Positions 21,860-32,287 of a DNA stretch of 64,000 nucleotides are shown in pieces. Source of the stretch: Diploptera punctata. Taxonomy: Eukaryota; Arthropoda; Insecta; Blattodea; Blaberidae. Below the pieces are notes generated by a model that worked only from the letters and a program-made list of their open reading frames with translations, searched no databases and had not been told where the DNA came from. A program made the translations under genes and the position numbers. The stretch is from NCBI GenBank assembly GCA_030220185.1, contig JASPKZ010007795.1, forward strand, positions 3,272,349 to 3,336,348, written 5' to 3'. Each line of letters opens with the position of its first letter. Position 1 is the stretch's first letter.

Positions 21860-22732
21860 ATACGTAAATTAATGAGTCATTTTTTACATATTACTTCATA
21901 TTTTATGTTTCTTTAAACACGGGAACTAGTTTTCAAGAGAACCATCTCTCTTATTTTCAACCGACATTATTATAATTTATGAATTAAGAACCTCATAATG
22001 TTGTTGTTGTTTTCTAATGGCGAGATTTGGCGCTTAAGTCATTTTCTCTCTGGCTTCCCAGTACAAGCGAACAAGGTTCTTAGAGTGTTGTGCAGTTGGA
22101 TTTAAAGCTGGACAGACCAGAAAGGTGGTGTTTGTCCATGATCAGGTCCGGGTCTTTAGGAGAACCTCATAATGTTATTTCCCATATTTAACTATGAAAA
22201 CTTATGACACATCTGTCGGATTGGAAAACGTTTATTCTGTGGAGGTGGTGAGCCAGGCAGTCGTGTCTTGACATCAGTCTGAATTTTGCTACTGCTTCCT
22301 TGCGGCCTTTATATTTTATTTCTGTGTATAGCTCATCAATTTTTTCACATGATTTCCCTCTGGCTGTTGCAATGTTTTCTTTCATGTTTTCCATTTGGAA
22401 TGCTTTCTTAATTTCTTCGATCTTTCTGTGGAGGTTCGAATTGGGGTGGGTTGTTATCTGTATTTTGGTACCCTTTTTGGCAAGTCCATCAGCTATTTCA
22501 TTACCAACTATTCCGATGTGTGAGGGTATCCACTGGAAGGCTATTAATTTATTTTGGTTGTTGAGGTATTTCAGAAGTTTATGGCATTCCAAGATGGTTT
22601 CATTTTCTGGTGTTTGGTTGGAGGTTATTGCTTGTATAGCGGCCTTAGAGTCTGCCAGAATAACAGCTTTTGTAAACATTTTTATTCGGAATAGGAGAAC
22701 CTCATAATGTTATTTCCCATATTTAACTATGA
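21860..22732 (-). mobile_element. PLE terminal fragment (minus), itself hit by a LINE
   Basis: The sequence from aatacgtaaattaatgagtc to the ends gaattaagaacctcataatg ... ttatttcccatatttaacta matches the outer end of the PLE at 17505-17700. The 10-bp target duplication aaacttatga marks both borders. LINE family D pieces lie inside it. Confidence 0.75.
22001..22692 (-). pseudogene. LINE family D: RNase H domain and 3' end, in two pieces
   Basis: The minus frame 22679-22188 encodes an RNase H domain of the I/Jockey-type LINE class: VILADSKAAIQAI, then KLLKYLNNQNKLIAFQWIPS with SHIGIVGNEIADGLAKKG (the second and third acidic residues of the DEDD set are visible; the first lies upstream). Positions 22157-22001 hold the following 3' end (DPDLIMDKHHLSG, then NLVRLYWEARE) and a (CAA)n tail. 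The two pieces are collinear but separated by a 50-bp copy (22158-22207) of the sequence that also flanks the right side (22693-22742). Confidence 0.8.
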
Positions 22733-22740
22733 AAACTTAT

Positions 22741-22945
22741 GAAATTTGAAATTCCTGGGGATTTTGATTTGATCCGGAGGTTCATTGTTCCTCCAAGAGA
22801 AGAAGTAAGAAGCAGTTCTCCTGAACGACATAACATCAATTAACAAGAAATTACTGAAGGTGAAGCCACCTGGGCTTTGAAATCAGTATAATTAAAGACT
22901 GGATATGAGGTGAAGTATAAAGAATTTTAATTTAAGTCTTAAATT
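22741..22945 (+). mobile_element. PLE 3' end with the clearest ribozyme-like motif
   Basis: Inverted match to 16226-16420. On the + strand: CTGAAGG (22854-22860), T, then a perfect 5-bp hairpin AAGCC/GGCTT (22863-22877), GAAA (22879-22882), a CAGT/ACTG hairpin, then ATATGAGGTGAAG and, after the arm, aacctcatagtg. The order is the same as at 3523, 15705 and 33153. Confidence 0.75.
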
Positions 22946-23565
22946 AAACCTCATAGTGATTTTTCCTATAAAAGTTCAATTTACTTGGGTATCTCAAATT
23001 TCACCTCAATTTAGTTTATTAATATAATAACGGTCTTACTAATAAAAATCTCTAATACAGGCTTTCATCAGTTGTTTAATTATACAATATATAAGCCTTA
23101 TGTAGATCACGTATAATTTCCTTACTAATAAACGTTGTGCCGGAGCTATATAACAAAACAGCAGTTATACACAGTACGTCACATATTCGTCATCATAATG
23201 ACGTCAGAACAATATTACTCGCAGTTTGTAACAGAAATAAAACAACATCAACTAGTGATTATTGTGTAAGAAATGAATATGGATAAGAATTAATAGAGAT
23301 TCCCTAATTGAGGAGGTACGGAAAAAATAAGTGTGTTTTAATTTATATACATTTCACTTCACGCTATGTCAAATAAAACGTAGAATTGGTTTCACAGATA
23401 ATGTGCTGCCATCTAACGTCAAGAATTTCGACCAATTCTTGGAAACTAATAAAAGCTTTCCCCATTACTTATGAATTATATGCAGTGTTTTAAGATGCGT
23501 TAGAAAACGTTCAAAATAGTAGGAAATGTTACCGACAACAAAATATCATTTCAAGCGAAAAAAAA
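22946..23565. other. Intron sequence, nothing recognised
   Basis: AT-rich; no ORF, tandem repeat or terminal repeat seen. Confidence 0.4.
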
Positions 23566-23569
23566 AAAT

Positions 23570-23655
23570 CACTATAGTTTGAACGGGAATCGAACCTACG
23601 ACCTCATGCACCGCAGTCAGAAGCTCTAACCACAAGACCACCAAGTTAACATGTA
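23570..23655 (-). mobile_element. tRNA-like SINE head
   Basis: The minus strand reads GTGGTCTTGTGGTTAGAGC (A-box-like) and GGTTCGATTCC (B-box), followed by a T-run. It is isolated and degenerate outside the boxes, so more likely a SINE head than a tRNA gene. Confidence 0.6.
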
Positions 23656-24219
23656 GCTTCTTGCAATAATCATACCTCTATACTTAAATACATTTTTATA
23701 TCGGTGTGTGTGTGTTATGTATTAAAGATGCAAGAAAGATTTCTTAAAATAATATTATGAAGCATTTAAGCTACATTCAGGTTAAATCTTGTCTACAGCA
23801 ATTATTGTAGAACATATCCTTTTGTGATTCAATGTTCAATTTTAAAATATTTTTAGGCCTAATCGAGAATGAGTGTAACGAAAGGCATTTTATGATGCCT
23901 TTATTTTTCTACCCAGAGCTTTATTAATATTATTTATGCCCTGTGCATCCATCAAACAGTCGTTAAAGTGTTGCATTTTGGGTTAAATTTAAGGAAACTT
24001 TCATCAATATCATAAGAAAACAATCAGTTGATCTTGATGTCCGACATTTTGTCTAGTTATAGAATCCTTGAACAAGGGTGGAGGCATGTATAACGATTCC
24101 CATGTAAGGTTGTACACCTCTTCTACACTGAACAGTTAATACAGTGTTTATTAGTAAGAATTTTCAACTGAGATGTGTATAAACCTTGTATAAAAGTTAT
24201 ATATGGATTATTAGTAAGA

Positions 24220-24223
<4 letters not shown>

Positions 24224-24270
<47 letters not shown>
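24224..24270. repeat. (AT)n microsatellite
   Basis: About 22 uninterrupted ta dinucleotides. Confidence 0.97.
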
Positions 24271-24272
<2 letters not shown>

Positions 24273-24462
24273 AGTATTTATTTCTACTTAACTTTTATTC
24301 TCACAACATACTGTACAAGGTAGTAACACATTTTAGTTAATGTGCTTTGACTACACAAATACATAAAAAAATAATAAGAAACAAAATTATAACTAGCCCT
24401 AACAGATTTTTGTATGGAGGAACTGGAATTATTTGACTCCTTCATAGGATTCAATCTGTTAA

Positions 24463-25507
24463 CCCACTGGAGACACGTTTAAAGCGCCTAGCATGTTCAC
24501 TGGGAACCCATTTAAATCTCCTCACCTCTACTCCGGCTGCGCTGGACTTTAAATCAGAATACAAAATACACATACTGTGTTCTATCACTTATGTTTTCAG
24601 ATATTTTGTTTACCCCTGAATTTCTTTTAGTATCTTGTACTTTTACGAATAGCAAAGGAATGTCGCCTACCTGCTACCCTCTTTTGTGCATTGTAAACCG
24701 TTATGTTTTGTTATTTTCAAGGCTGTGAAAGTTGACAAACAATTCAAAAACCATCTTTTTGTAAAAGTTCTCGGACATTGCCTTGAAAGTAAACACAAAT
24801 CATATGTTCAAACAAGACCGAAAAAAATAACAAACGCAATATAATACTGTACATAATAAAAATAAATATATGAAATAAAATAAGCATAGACCTATACATT
24901 ATAAAATCAGGAAAAGTTCTTCGTATATTCTTTAATTATCATAGTTATATATCGACCTGTAAATTATAAAATACTATAGATAAAAACTGGACGAAACTCA
25001 CCTAATATTTCTACCATCAGTAGCATGCACGGTTACGTTGTCACTGTATATTATTTCATCGTCCGAATCTTCGTTCCATGATAATTCACTACAATCACTG
25101 TCACATAACATTTCATCCACTACTTCACTTAGTTTCTCAAAAGCAATACGTTCTCTCCTATTTATGCACATATTGCAAGAAAAAAAATTAAATTTAAAAC
25201 TATGAATTTTAACAAATAAGCACTGAATTTATATTCACTTATATTTTACCGTAATAAATGCCTACAACTATAGTCTACTATTCTATAAATAATAACTAAA
25301 ATAAACTATACAATACACTAGGCCTATACATATTTACTTTACATAAACAAACAACAAATTTTACTGATGGTGAACCGAAAATTTAAACCACTAAAAAAAC
25401 CTAACGTCTTACAGTGGGGGTTATAACACAACGAGTGTAGGTCGTGGAGGAGCTGTTTGGACTTTCTACCTGCTCACGAGGGAGACTCGTTAAAAGTCTC
25501 CAATGGG
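24463..25507 (-). mobile_element. piggyBac-like element, 1045 bp, flanked by TTAA
   Basis: TTAA lies on both sides (24459-24462, 25508-25511). The ends are CCCACTGGAGAC and GTCTCCAATGGG. Removing the element restores continuous flanking sequence (caatctgTTAAagattatg). It keeps one plausible N-terminal transposase exon and no catalytic part. It belongs to a different lineage from the piggyBac at 19417, judged by its termini. Confidence 0.85.
25002..25171 (-). pseudogene. piggyBac transposase N-terminal exon-like ORF
   Basis: From an ATG at 25171 the frame reads MCINRRERIAFEKLSEVVDE, then MLCDSDCSELSWNEDSDDEI and IYSDNVTV, ending at a good splice donor (AG|GTGAGT) after 56 codons. Acidic, Ser-rich N-termini of this kind are usual in piggyBac transposases. 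The link to piggyBac rests on composition and on the surrounding TTAA/TIR structure, not on catalytic motifs. Confidence 0.55.
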
Positions 25508-25617
25508 TTAAAGATTATGTGAGCCTGTGACCTGCTGGTTGAAAACAATTGATGTCTAGACTTAGAGTAGTAAATTAATCACTGTTTATATGTAAAAAAA
25601 TAATAAATGGGTAATAG

Positions 25618-25700
25618 GCCTAGGTAGCTCAGATGGAAGAGCATTGACATAGAGAGTCAAAGGTCCCCCAGTCTAGGCGTATATTTTTCTTTTCAAATAT
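25618..25700 (+). mobile_element. Degenerate SINE family A
   Basis: The A-box region (ctaggtagctcagatggaag) is preserved but the B-box is largely lost. The right flank gtatatttttcttttcaaat matches family A. Confidence 0.6.
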
Positions 25701-25794
25701 AATTTGTACATCATTAACATGTTTAAAAACGAATAATATTAACATTGAAATAGTAGTAATGTTTAGCAGTCAATGTAAATTATTATGAGTTAGT

Positions 25795-25975
25795 TATTTT
25801 GACTCACCTCATATTTATTTTTATATTCTGCAGACTATTGTTTCGTTACATCTATTTGACAAAGTCGCATAGATGCAGAATATAAAAATATGAGGTGAGT
25901 CAAAATAACAAAGTCATAATAATTAAAAACAACCTCATAGTGTTATTTCCTACAAATATTAAATAAGTCAATGTA
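25795..25975. mobile_element. Foldback element with PLE-type ends
   Basis: The arms ttattttgactcacctcata and tatgaggtgagtcaaaataa are perfect complements, extended by ttttatattctgca/tgcagaatataaaa, with a ~40-bp loop. The loop on the minus strand contains AGATGTAACGAAAC. The right edge continues to aacctcatagtgttatttcc. Confidence 0.75.
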
Positions 25976-26884
25976 AAATTTGCAAACATTCACACCAGTG
26001 AGTGACGTCATCCCATGGCAATTAACTTCATGCCAAGGACAAAGAAAAACTCTAAAATGTTATAATCACTAAATATTATAATCACCATAGTAATGAAAAC
26101 TATTACACATATTGTCACCTAAATTTGAATGTTGTAATAATTTACATGGCAAATAGAAATACATTCTTGTAGTATGATATGATTTTGTAAGTTCTTAAAA
26201 TTTTGTTGATATATAAATAAATGTGGGGATTAAACAAACAACTTCTAACATTACATTTTTTGCTGACAATGATCTCCAGTCTCCAAATAGTTAGTGGTAA
26301 TGGTCACAAATATGTATAATGACGAAAGATTAAAAATATTGTTACAGCATACATGACACTAGAAGATTAATCTTGCCACAATGAGAATATGACTGATTGG
26401 ACATATTGGCTCTGAAAATATTTCTCGAAGTATTAAGGTTAAAATACAGTTTGTTTTAGGAAAATAACATGATGAAAACATTTATCTGTGGATCTATTAT
26501 TTTCTTTACAAATTTTTGCATGCATTATTATTTTTTGTTGTAAAAAAGGAGTATAAAGTTTTAGGGAAGTGGGTTAAAAGCAGCTGAACATAAAAATGTG
26601 CAGTTTTGAATGAATTTTTTTTGCCCTTCGGTTCATTTTTTAAAATATCTGTCCCTCTGAAAGCTTTTGACCACCCTAAAAAATACTGTTCCATGTAATT
26701 TATCTCAATGAAACAAGTAGTGATATATGTTGAACATTGTACTATATGAATAATATTTGAATTATAGTTTGTTTTCTAACATAAAATTCTTGTTTAATAG
26801 TTTTGTAATTTATTTTGACAGTATTATACCTAACAATCAGGATAATTGGGAGTTTGTTCTGATAGCTTTTATAGTGATGTTTTT

Positions 26885-27165
26885 ATTATTCATTTAACAC
26901 TTCTCACTGAAGGATAAATTATATTTGAAGAGAAAAATTTTCGCCTAGACCGAGACTCGAACCCAGGACCCTTGGCTTTCCGGGCCTAGTGCTCTACCAA
27001 CTGAGCTACCGGGGCGAGTTGCAATCTAGACGCAAATTTTTCTCTTATATACGTTGTAATTTCCTCGCGCCAAATGCTTGAAACCATAGCTTCTATCTTT
27101 GCAAATGGCAGCTTCTTAGTTAAGAAGGCATTTATTGGGAATTTAACACTACTTTATAAAGCCTA
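26885..27165 (-). mobile_element. SINE family A, left member of an inverted pair
   Basis: tRNA-like core on the minus strand at 26943-27015 with B-box GGTTCGAGTCTC. Its flanks (tttgaagagaaaaattttcg and gcaaatttttctcttata) complement each other. The tail (cgccaaatgcttgaaacca ... ggcttcttagttaagaagg) matches the copies at 31.8 and 32.1 kb. Confidence 0.8.
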
Positions 27166-27350
27166 CTGACTATGGTTTCAAGCATTTGGCGCGAGGAAAT
27201 TACAATGTATATAAGAGAAAAATTTGCATCTAGATCACAACTCGCCTCGGTAGCTCAGTTGGTAGAGCACTTGGCCCGGAAAGCCAAGGGTCCCAGGTTC
27301 AAGTCTTGGTCTAGGCGAAAATTTTTCTCTTCAAATATAGCTTTTATAGT
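27166..27350 (+). mobile_element. SINE family A, right member of the inverted pair
   Basis: tRNA-like core at 27244-27316, opposite in orientation to the preceding copy and facing it head-on about 10 bp away. It lies only 170 bp upstream of the last BCS1L exon, so a long hairpin in the pre-mRNA near the acceptor is possible. Confidence 0.8.
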
Positions 27351-27517
27351 ACTTCATTTTGGATATCATTTGATTGAATACCAATAAAAAGTAAATAATA
27401 TACGTGCATTTTAAATGTAAAAAACAAAAGTACATCATGTGAGTCTTAAAATTAAATTATTTAATGTACACCCTACAGTAGGATGTTCATATTGTAATAA
27501 ATTATTGCATTCTACAG

Positions 27518-27779
27518 GCTGGATCCAGCTCTTATACGCCCTGGTAGAGTTGATGTTAAAGAATACATTGGCTATTGCAGTCGTGAGCAGTTAGAATTAA
27601 TGTTCCTTCGTTTTTATCAAGGTGAAGATTCTTTAGCTCATGCGTCAAAGTTTGCAGAATTGGTTCTTAAACATGAAAAACCTGTAAGCCCTGCTCAAAT
27701 TCAGGGCTATTTTATGTTTTATAAAGAAAATCAGAGTCAAGTTCTTCAAAATGTGGAAAATATATGGAAACTGTCATAA
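27518..27779 (+). CDS. BCS1L: BCS1L, last exon and stop
   Basis: After a tgcattctacag acceptor, one base completes Arg and the frame continues LDPALIRPGRVDVKEYIGYC, the AAA sensor-2 region (RPGRVD), then a C-terminal helical part with SPAQIQGYFMFYKENQSQVL, ending ENIWKLS and TAA at 27777-27779. The spliced window product from 645 is about 204 residues and co-linear with the C-terminal half of BCS1. A possible polyadenylation hexamer AATAAA is at 28451-28456, exactly at the edge of a LINE fragment. The ORF has no damage and the gene looks functional. Confidence 0.95.
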
Positions 27780-28456
27780 TCGATAAGTACAAATTGTTTT
27801 TCTTTTTGTACTTTAATTTGTAGTCAAACTTTATGATGTAAACAACTTGAAATGTTGTGTGAACAGTTCTTATTGAAACTTGATCATCATTATCATCTTT
27901 CAATTGATGTTTGTACAAGGATTATTAAGAGAATATATTATATTATTCTTCTTTATCAGACCCTTATTGTCTTTGAATGTTATCCCTGTTCCATCATTTC
28001 CTATAATTATCTTAATCCTGAACCATTTTTCTTATTTTTTTTTAATTCTTTCCTTCTCTTAGCTACATCATTAATCCTTTTTTTAAAATGTAATTTTTAC
28101 TTATAACTACTGTATCGTCTAAAGTCATATTGTGTCTAGAATTTTTTGTCATGGCTGTGTATTTCTATTTTTGTTCGTCATATGTTTTCTCTAGAAGTTT
28201 ATTGAATTAATTTTAATGATGATTATGATTAAATTGGCCCTATTGATGAAATTTGGCTTGAAAACTAAGAAAACTAGAAATGATTACAGTCAGTTGGTTA
28301 TTCATTAGATTTCATCCTGGGATCTGTGAATACAAGTGTCAAAAGCTATTTTTGTACCCAATTTTCGTTCTCTAATATTTTGTCTTCATTCCGTTCTCAT
28401 TCTTAAAAGGATAATTAGGTTCATCATTTAATTCTTTCTGACCATTTTACAATAAA
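27780..28456 (+). other. BCS1L: Probable BCS1L 3' UTR
   Basis: T-rich sequence after the stop, with candidate signals ATTAAA near 28230 and AATAAA at 28451. No transcript data are available; the end is inferred. Confidence 0.45.
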
Positions 28457-28676
28457 CTCGCTGGCACTATTGAATCCGTAGGTTCATGGCCACATGGACA
28501 TAAGCTCTCCATACATCCCTATCCTGAACTACTAATGATTTCCAATCATTCCCTGTATAATCTACTTCCCTCAAAACATGGTTAATGTTGTTCTCCCACT
28601 TCATTCTTGGTCTACCAACTGGGCGTTTTCCCTCTGGTCTTCCTAAAAGAAAGTTTCCATGCACGTCTTTCATTCC
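28457..28676 (-). pseudogene. LINE family A 3' fragment
   Basis: The minus frame reads LLGRPEGKRPVGRPRMKWEN, NNINHVLREVDYTGNDWKSL, VWRAYVHVAMNLRIQ, the C-terminal tail that recurs in all family A copies. It is 5'-truncated to about 220 bp. Confidence 0.9.
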
Positions 28677-28774
28677 CCATTTAATATTAAAATTCTTAAT
28701 CCTTCAGTGACAGCAGGTTATTTAAATCGATCCCACTGCCAGACGGAGGAGATACAAACATTTAAAGTTTATAT

Positions 28775-28930
28775 TATTTTTGGTCTGGACATCTTACCTC
28801 AATATTAATGTTGTTTTGAAACATGTCCAAGAACAAATCAACATTAATATTGAGGTAAGATGTCCAGACCAAAAATAATATAATTAAAATAACCTCAAAA
28901 TATAACTTCCTAAAATTAAATATTATTTAA
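28775..28930. mobile_element. Foldback element, near-perfect ~50-bp arms
   Basis: ttatattatttttggtctgg / ccagaccaaaaataatataa and tcttacctcaatattaatgt / acattaatattgaggtaaga form the arms. The loop contains TTTTGAAAC on the + strand, and the right edge continues to aacctcaaaatataacttcc. Confidence 0.75.
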
Positions 28931-29600
28931 AGTTTGTTTAACCTTTATATTCCGGAGTATTTAAAAATACCGCATGAACTGCAGGACGGAATTTAAATTC
29001 CAGTCCGTGATATTAAATGGATGGTAGAGCACGCAAACTAACAAAAAAATTTTTTTACGATAAACTATAAGAGATATAAGTATAAAATAACTTTTATTTC
29101 ATTCATAAAGGAGTGTATTATTCAATGAAATGTTTAATTTTTTCATACAATAGAGAATCTTATTATTAAAAGTTAAAATTTATTTGTGAGGTCTATATTT
29201 TTTGGTTTGACTTTATAACGGGTTCAGTTTATGATTTGAAGGTGACTGTACTCTTGCAAGGGGGATTTGATGACGTAGTTGTTGTAGTTGGAACACGTGT
29301 GCCATGAAATATCTGCTTTCAAAGCATAAACATGAATAAATGCCCTGCCTTGTTGACAACAGAGTTATTAGCACATTTTTTTTTCTGTGGCACCCAAACC
29401 TTAGCAACATAACATACAGCACTAAGATTCAGTCTTGAATTAGTAACTGTAGACTGTGGTTTGTTTTTTTAACATATAAAAAATGGCTTCATGTATATGG
29501 CGTCCTGGATTATCAAAATAATGTGAGTAGCTTATCAGATATTTTTTAAAAATAAATACTAACAAGATATTTACCATGTTAACTCATTATAATTTAAATA

Positions 29601-29920
29601 CAAAATTAGGGGTGAAAAAGACACCACATGTTTTTTTCTTATTTTTTATGAATACTTGATCTAAAACACAATAGGTTAGAGCCACAAATAACTTCCTTGC
29701 AACATTTTCTGAATTTGTATAATTTTACAAAGAAATAATGTTATCATGGGAAAAATATGTACAAATTAGGGGTGAAAAAGGCACCTGATGTTTTTTTTTA
29801 ATTTTTTTGTGAATACTTGGATCGGAACACAATAGGTTAGAGCCACTAATAATTTCTTTACAATATTTTCTGAATTTTTGTAATTTTACAAAGAAATAAT
29901 GTTATCATTGGACAAATATG
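29601..29920. repeat. 160-bp tandem dimer
   Basis: Two diverged copies of a unit beginning aaattaggggtgaaaaag (29604 and 29764). Confidence 0.85.
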
Positions 29921-29989
29921 TCCACTAAGTCCTTTAGGGCTTTACATTTAATGGACAAATATGTCCCTCAAGTCTTCTAAAGGTTAATA

Positions 29990-30080
29990 TTTCAAGGAAG
30001 TAACATATGAGGTTTATTTTAGATAATATGTGTTAGATATGTACTACTCACCTCATATTTGTAGCTCTTTTGAAGACCCT
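29990..30080. mobile_element. PLE/foldback terminal remnant
   Basis: taacatatgaggtttatttt and actactcacctcatatttgt are opposed terminal signatures of the foldback group with a short spacer. Confidence 0.5.
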
Positions 30081-30374
30081 GTGTTTCAATGCGTTAGGCA
30101 TCATTGTTAGTTCTTTCTAATTCAAGTTAGTTAACTTATATTATTTAAACCTTCTTTTACCAGATTATTTTCAAATTTTCACATCTCAACTAAACATTAT
30201 AGAATTTTAATGAAATTTGGACTAAATTATGCAAAAAAAAAAACACGGAGAAAATGAATATGTAGGCCTATAATACATTATAATTGGCATATACAGCTAC
30301 GAAGTAATTATTTTAGAATTTTACTTTAAAAATATGTTTTGGATGCAATTATTTTGTAATAGTGGAATTATTTT

Positions 30375-30605
30375 TTTTTCAAATGCCCCAGGTTTGTCTT
30401 TCGACATTCCTGGTTTCTCTCCTGGCCTGGAAGGCAGGGTTACGTTGCCCCGATGATATGACGGGTGATGATGATGATAATGGTGCACCAGGAGAGTCCC
30501 TAATCCTAAGCTTAACCTAAGATGAATATGAATGATGATGATTGCGATGGCCATATGATTTTGGGGACCGTTTGGGCCTTAAAGTTTTCCTGACATTTGT
30601 CTTAC
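30375..30605 (-). mobile_element. SINE family D, left part, split by a LINE
   Basis: Matches the intact copy at 32288-32641 through ggccatatgatttyggggac ... tgacatttgtcttac. The right part resumes at 31297. The tRNA-like head is in the right part. Confidence 0.85.
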
Positions 30606-31296
30606 TTACTTACTCAATGGCACTATCGAACCCGTAGGTTCATGGCCGCACGGACATAAGCTCTCCATACATCCCTATCCTGAGCCAATGCTTTCCAATC
30701 ATTCCCTGTATAATCTACTTCCCTCAAATCATAGTTAATGTTGTTCTCCCACCTCATTCTTGGTCTACCAACTGGGCGTTTTCCTTCTGGCTTTCTTACA
30801 AGAAGCTTCCATGCATGTCTTTCATTCCCCATATGCGCAACATGTCCTGCCCATCCCAGTCTACGAGACTTAACTGTTCTTATTATATCTGGCTTCCTAT
30901 AAAGACCATGTAGTTCATTGTTATGTAGTCTTCTCCATTCACCTGTCTGTTCATCTCTCTTTGGTCCAAAAATTTTCCTAAGAATTTTATTCTCAAATAC
31001 CCGTAATCTCCTTTCTCCCTTAAAGTAAGAGTCCATGTTTCGCACCCATATAATATAACTGGTAGAATAATAGTTTTATATATTTTCAGCTTAACGTTTT
31101 TTGAAAGGAGTTGGGACATCAAAAGTCTCTGCAATGCATAATAGCATGCATTTCCAGAATTGAGCCTATGTTTAATTTCTTTGTGCATCTCATTCCTATT
31201 TGTGATTATTGTTCTTAGGTATTTGAATTCAGCCACTTCCTCAAAATTTCCCTCATTTGTCCTTAGCTGTCCATTTCCATTATATACTGAATTTCT
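30606..31296 (-). mobile_element. LINE family A insertion in SINE D, 11-bp target duplication
   Basis: A 691-bp 5'-truncated copy with its GTAA tail at the left. The duplication atttgtcttac is at 30595-30605 and 31297-31307, and the intact SINE at 32.5 kb shows the empty site. Reading frames 31045-30623 and 31389-30883 encode GCETWTLTLREK, HNNELHGLYRKPDIIR, RRLGWAGHVAHMGN and EGKRPVGRPRMRWENN, the post-reverse-transcriptase C-terminal part of the polyprotein. Confidence 0.93.
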
Positions 31297-31430
31297 ATTT
31301 GTCTTACAGGTGAGGAAAAACCCCGATAAAAACCTCACCCAGAAAAACTGTCCCGACCGGGGATCGAACGCGGGCCCGCTGCGTGACAAGGCAGCACGCT
31401 ACCCCGCGGTGGACTATAGTGGAATATATT
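31297..31430 (-). mobile_element. SINE family D, tRNA-like head part
   Basis: The minus strand holds the A-box-like TCCACCGCGGGGTAGCGTGC and a B-box (GTTCGATCCCCGG), then ttttctgggtgaggttttta. The best homologue is at 32520-32641. Confidence 0.8.
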
Positions 31431-31650
31431 GACACTATAGTTTGGACAATCCTCTCATTATGAAGATCGGGTTTTGCTGGCTAGTGCATTCTTTATATAC
31501 AAGTTATGTTTATATTTCTGAAGATCATGAACAGGAAGCTATTCACAAAGAGAAATTAAAATCACATCTGGGTGAATGAATAGCTTAGGTATGCTCTTGT
31601 ATCTACCAATTTGCCAATTAAACATATCTCGATTCAACTATAATTTTAAG

Positions 31651-32275
31651 TTTGAAGAGAAAAATTTTTGCCTAGACCGGGACTCGAACCCGGGACCCTT
31701 GGCTTTCCGGGCCAAGTGCTCTACCAACTGAGCTACCGAGGCGAGTTACGATTTAGATGCAAATTTTTCTCTTATATACGTTGTAATTCCCTATCGCCAA
31801 ATGCTTTTGAAACCATTGTTTCTATCTTTGCAAATGGCGGCTTCTTAGTTAAGAAGACATTTATTGGGAATTTAACATTACTTTATAAAGCTAGTAAGGC
31901 TTCTAATGATGTTTTATTATTAATTTAACATTTCTCAATGAAAGATAAATTAAATTTGAAGAGAAAAATTTTCGCCTAGACCGGGACTCGAACCCGGGAC
32001 CCTTGGCTTTCCGGGCCAAGTGCTCTACCAACTGAGCTACCGAGGTGAGTTATGATCTAGACGCAAATTTTTCTCTTATATACGTTGTAATTCCCTATCG
32101 CCAAATGCTTTTGAAACCATTGTTTCTATCTTTGCAAATGGCGGCTTCTTAGTTAAGAAGACATTTATTGGGAATTTAACATTACATTATAAAGCTAGTA
32201 AGGCTTCTAATGATGTTTTTATTATTAATTTAACATTTCTCAATGAAAGATAAATTAAATTTGAAGAGAAATTTT
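31651..32275 (-). repeat. SINE family A tandem dimer, 304-bp period
   Basis: Two almost identical units with tRNA-like cores at 31670-31742 and 31974-32046 (minus), followed by the start of a third unit (tttgaagagaaa). Each core lies between tttgaagagaaaaattttyg and gcaaatttttctcttatata. Tandem SINE dimers with this spacing suggest unequal exchange or multimeric insertion. Confidence 0.9.
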
Positions 32276-32287
32276 TTTTTATAATTT

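Larger units (their letters stand above)
28700..29983. mobile_element. Possible TTAA-flanked element (weak)
   Basis: TTAA at 28696-28699 and 29984-29987 brackets 1284 bp whose ends (TCCTTCAGTGAC / complement CCTTTAGAAGACT) are only loosely alike. A minus-strand frame at 29422-29213 contains GCHRKKNVLITLLSTRQG, which faintly recalls the piggyBac block before LLST. It includes a PLE foldback (28775-28930) and a 160-bp dimer (29601-29920). Confidence 0.3.

Noticed and set aside
22300..22707. Plus-strand ORF of 135 codons
   Set aside because: It is the antisense shadow of the LINE RNase H domain on the minus strand.
28700..29983. Firm piggyBac call for the TTAA-bracketed segment
   Set aside because: The ends are poorly alike and TTAA is common in AT-rich DNA; kept only as a weak feature.
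31668..31928. ORF beginning MPRPGLEPGTLGFPGQ
   Set aside because: It is a translation of an antisense SINE A tRNA-like core; such frames are frequent false gene models.
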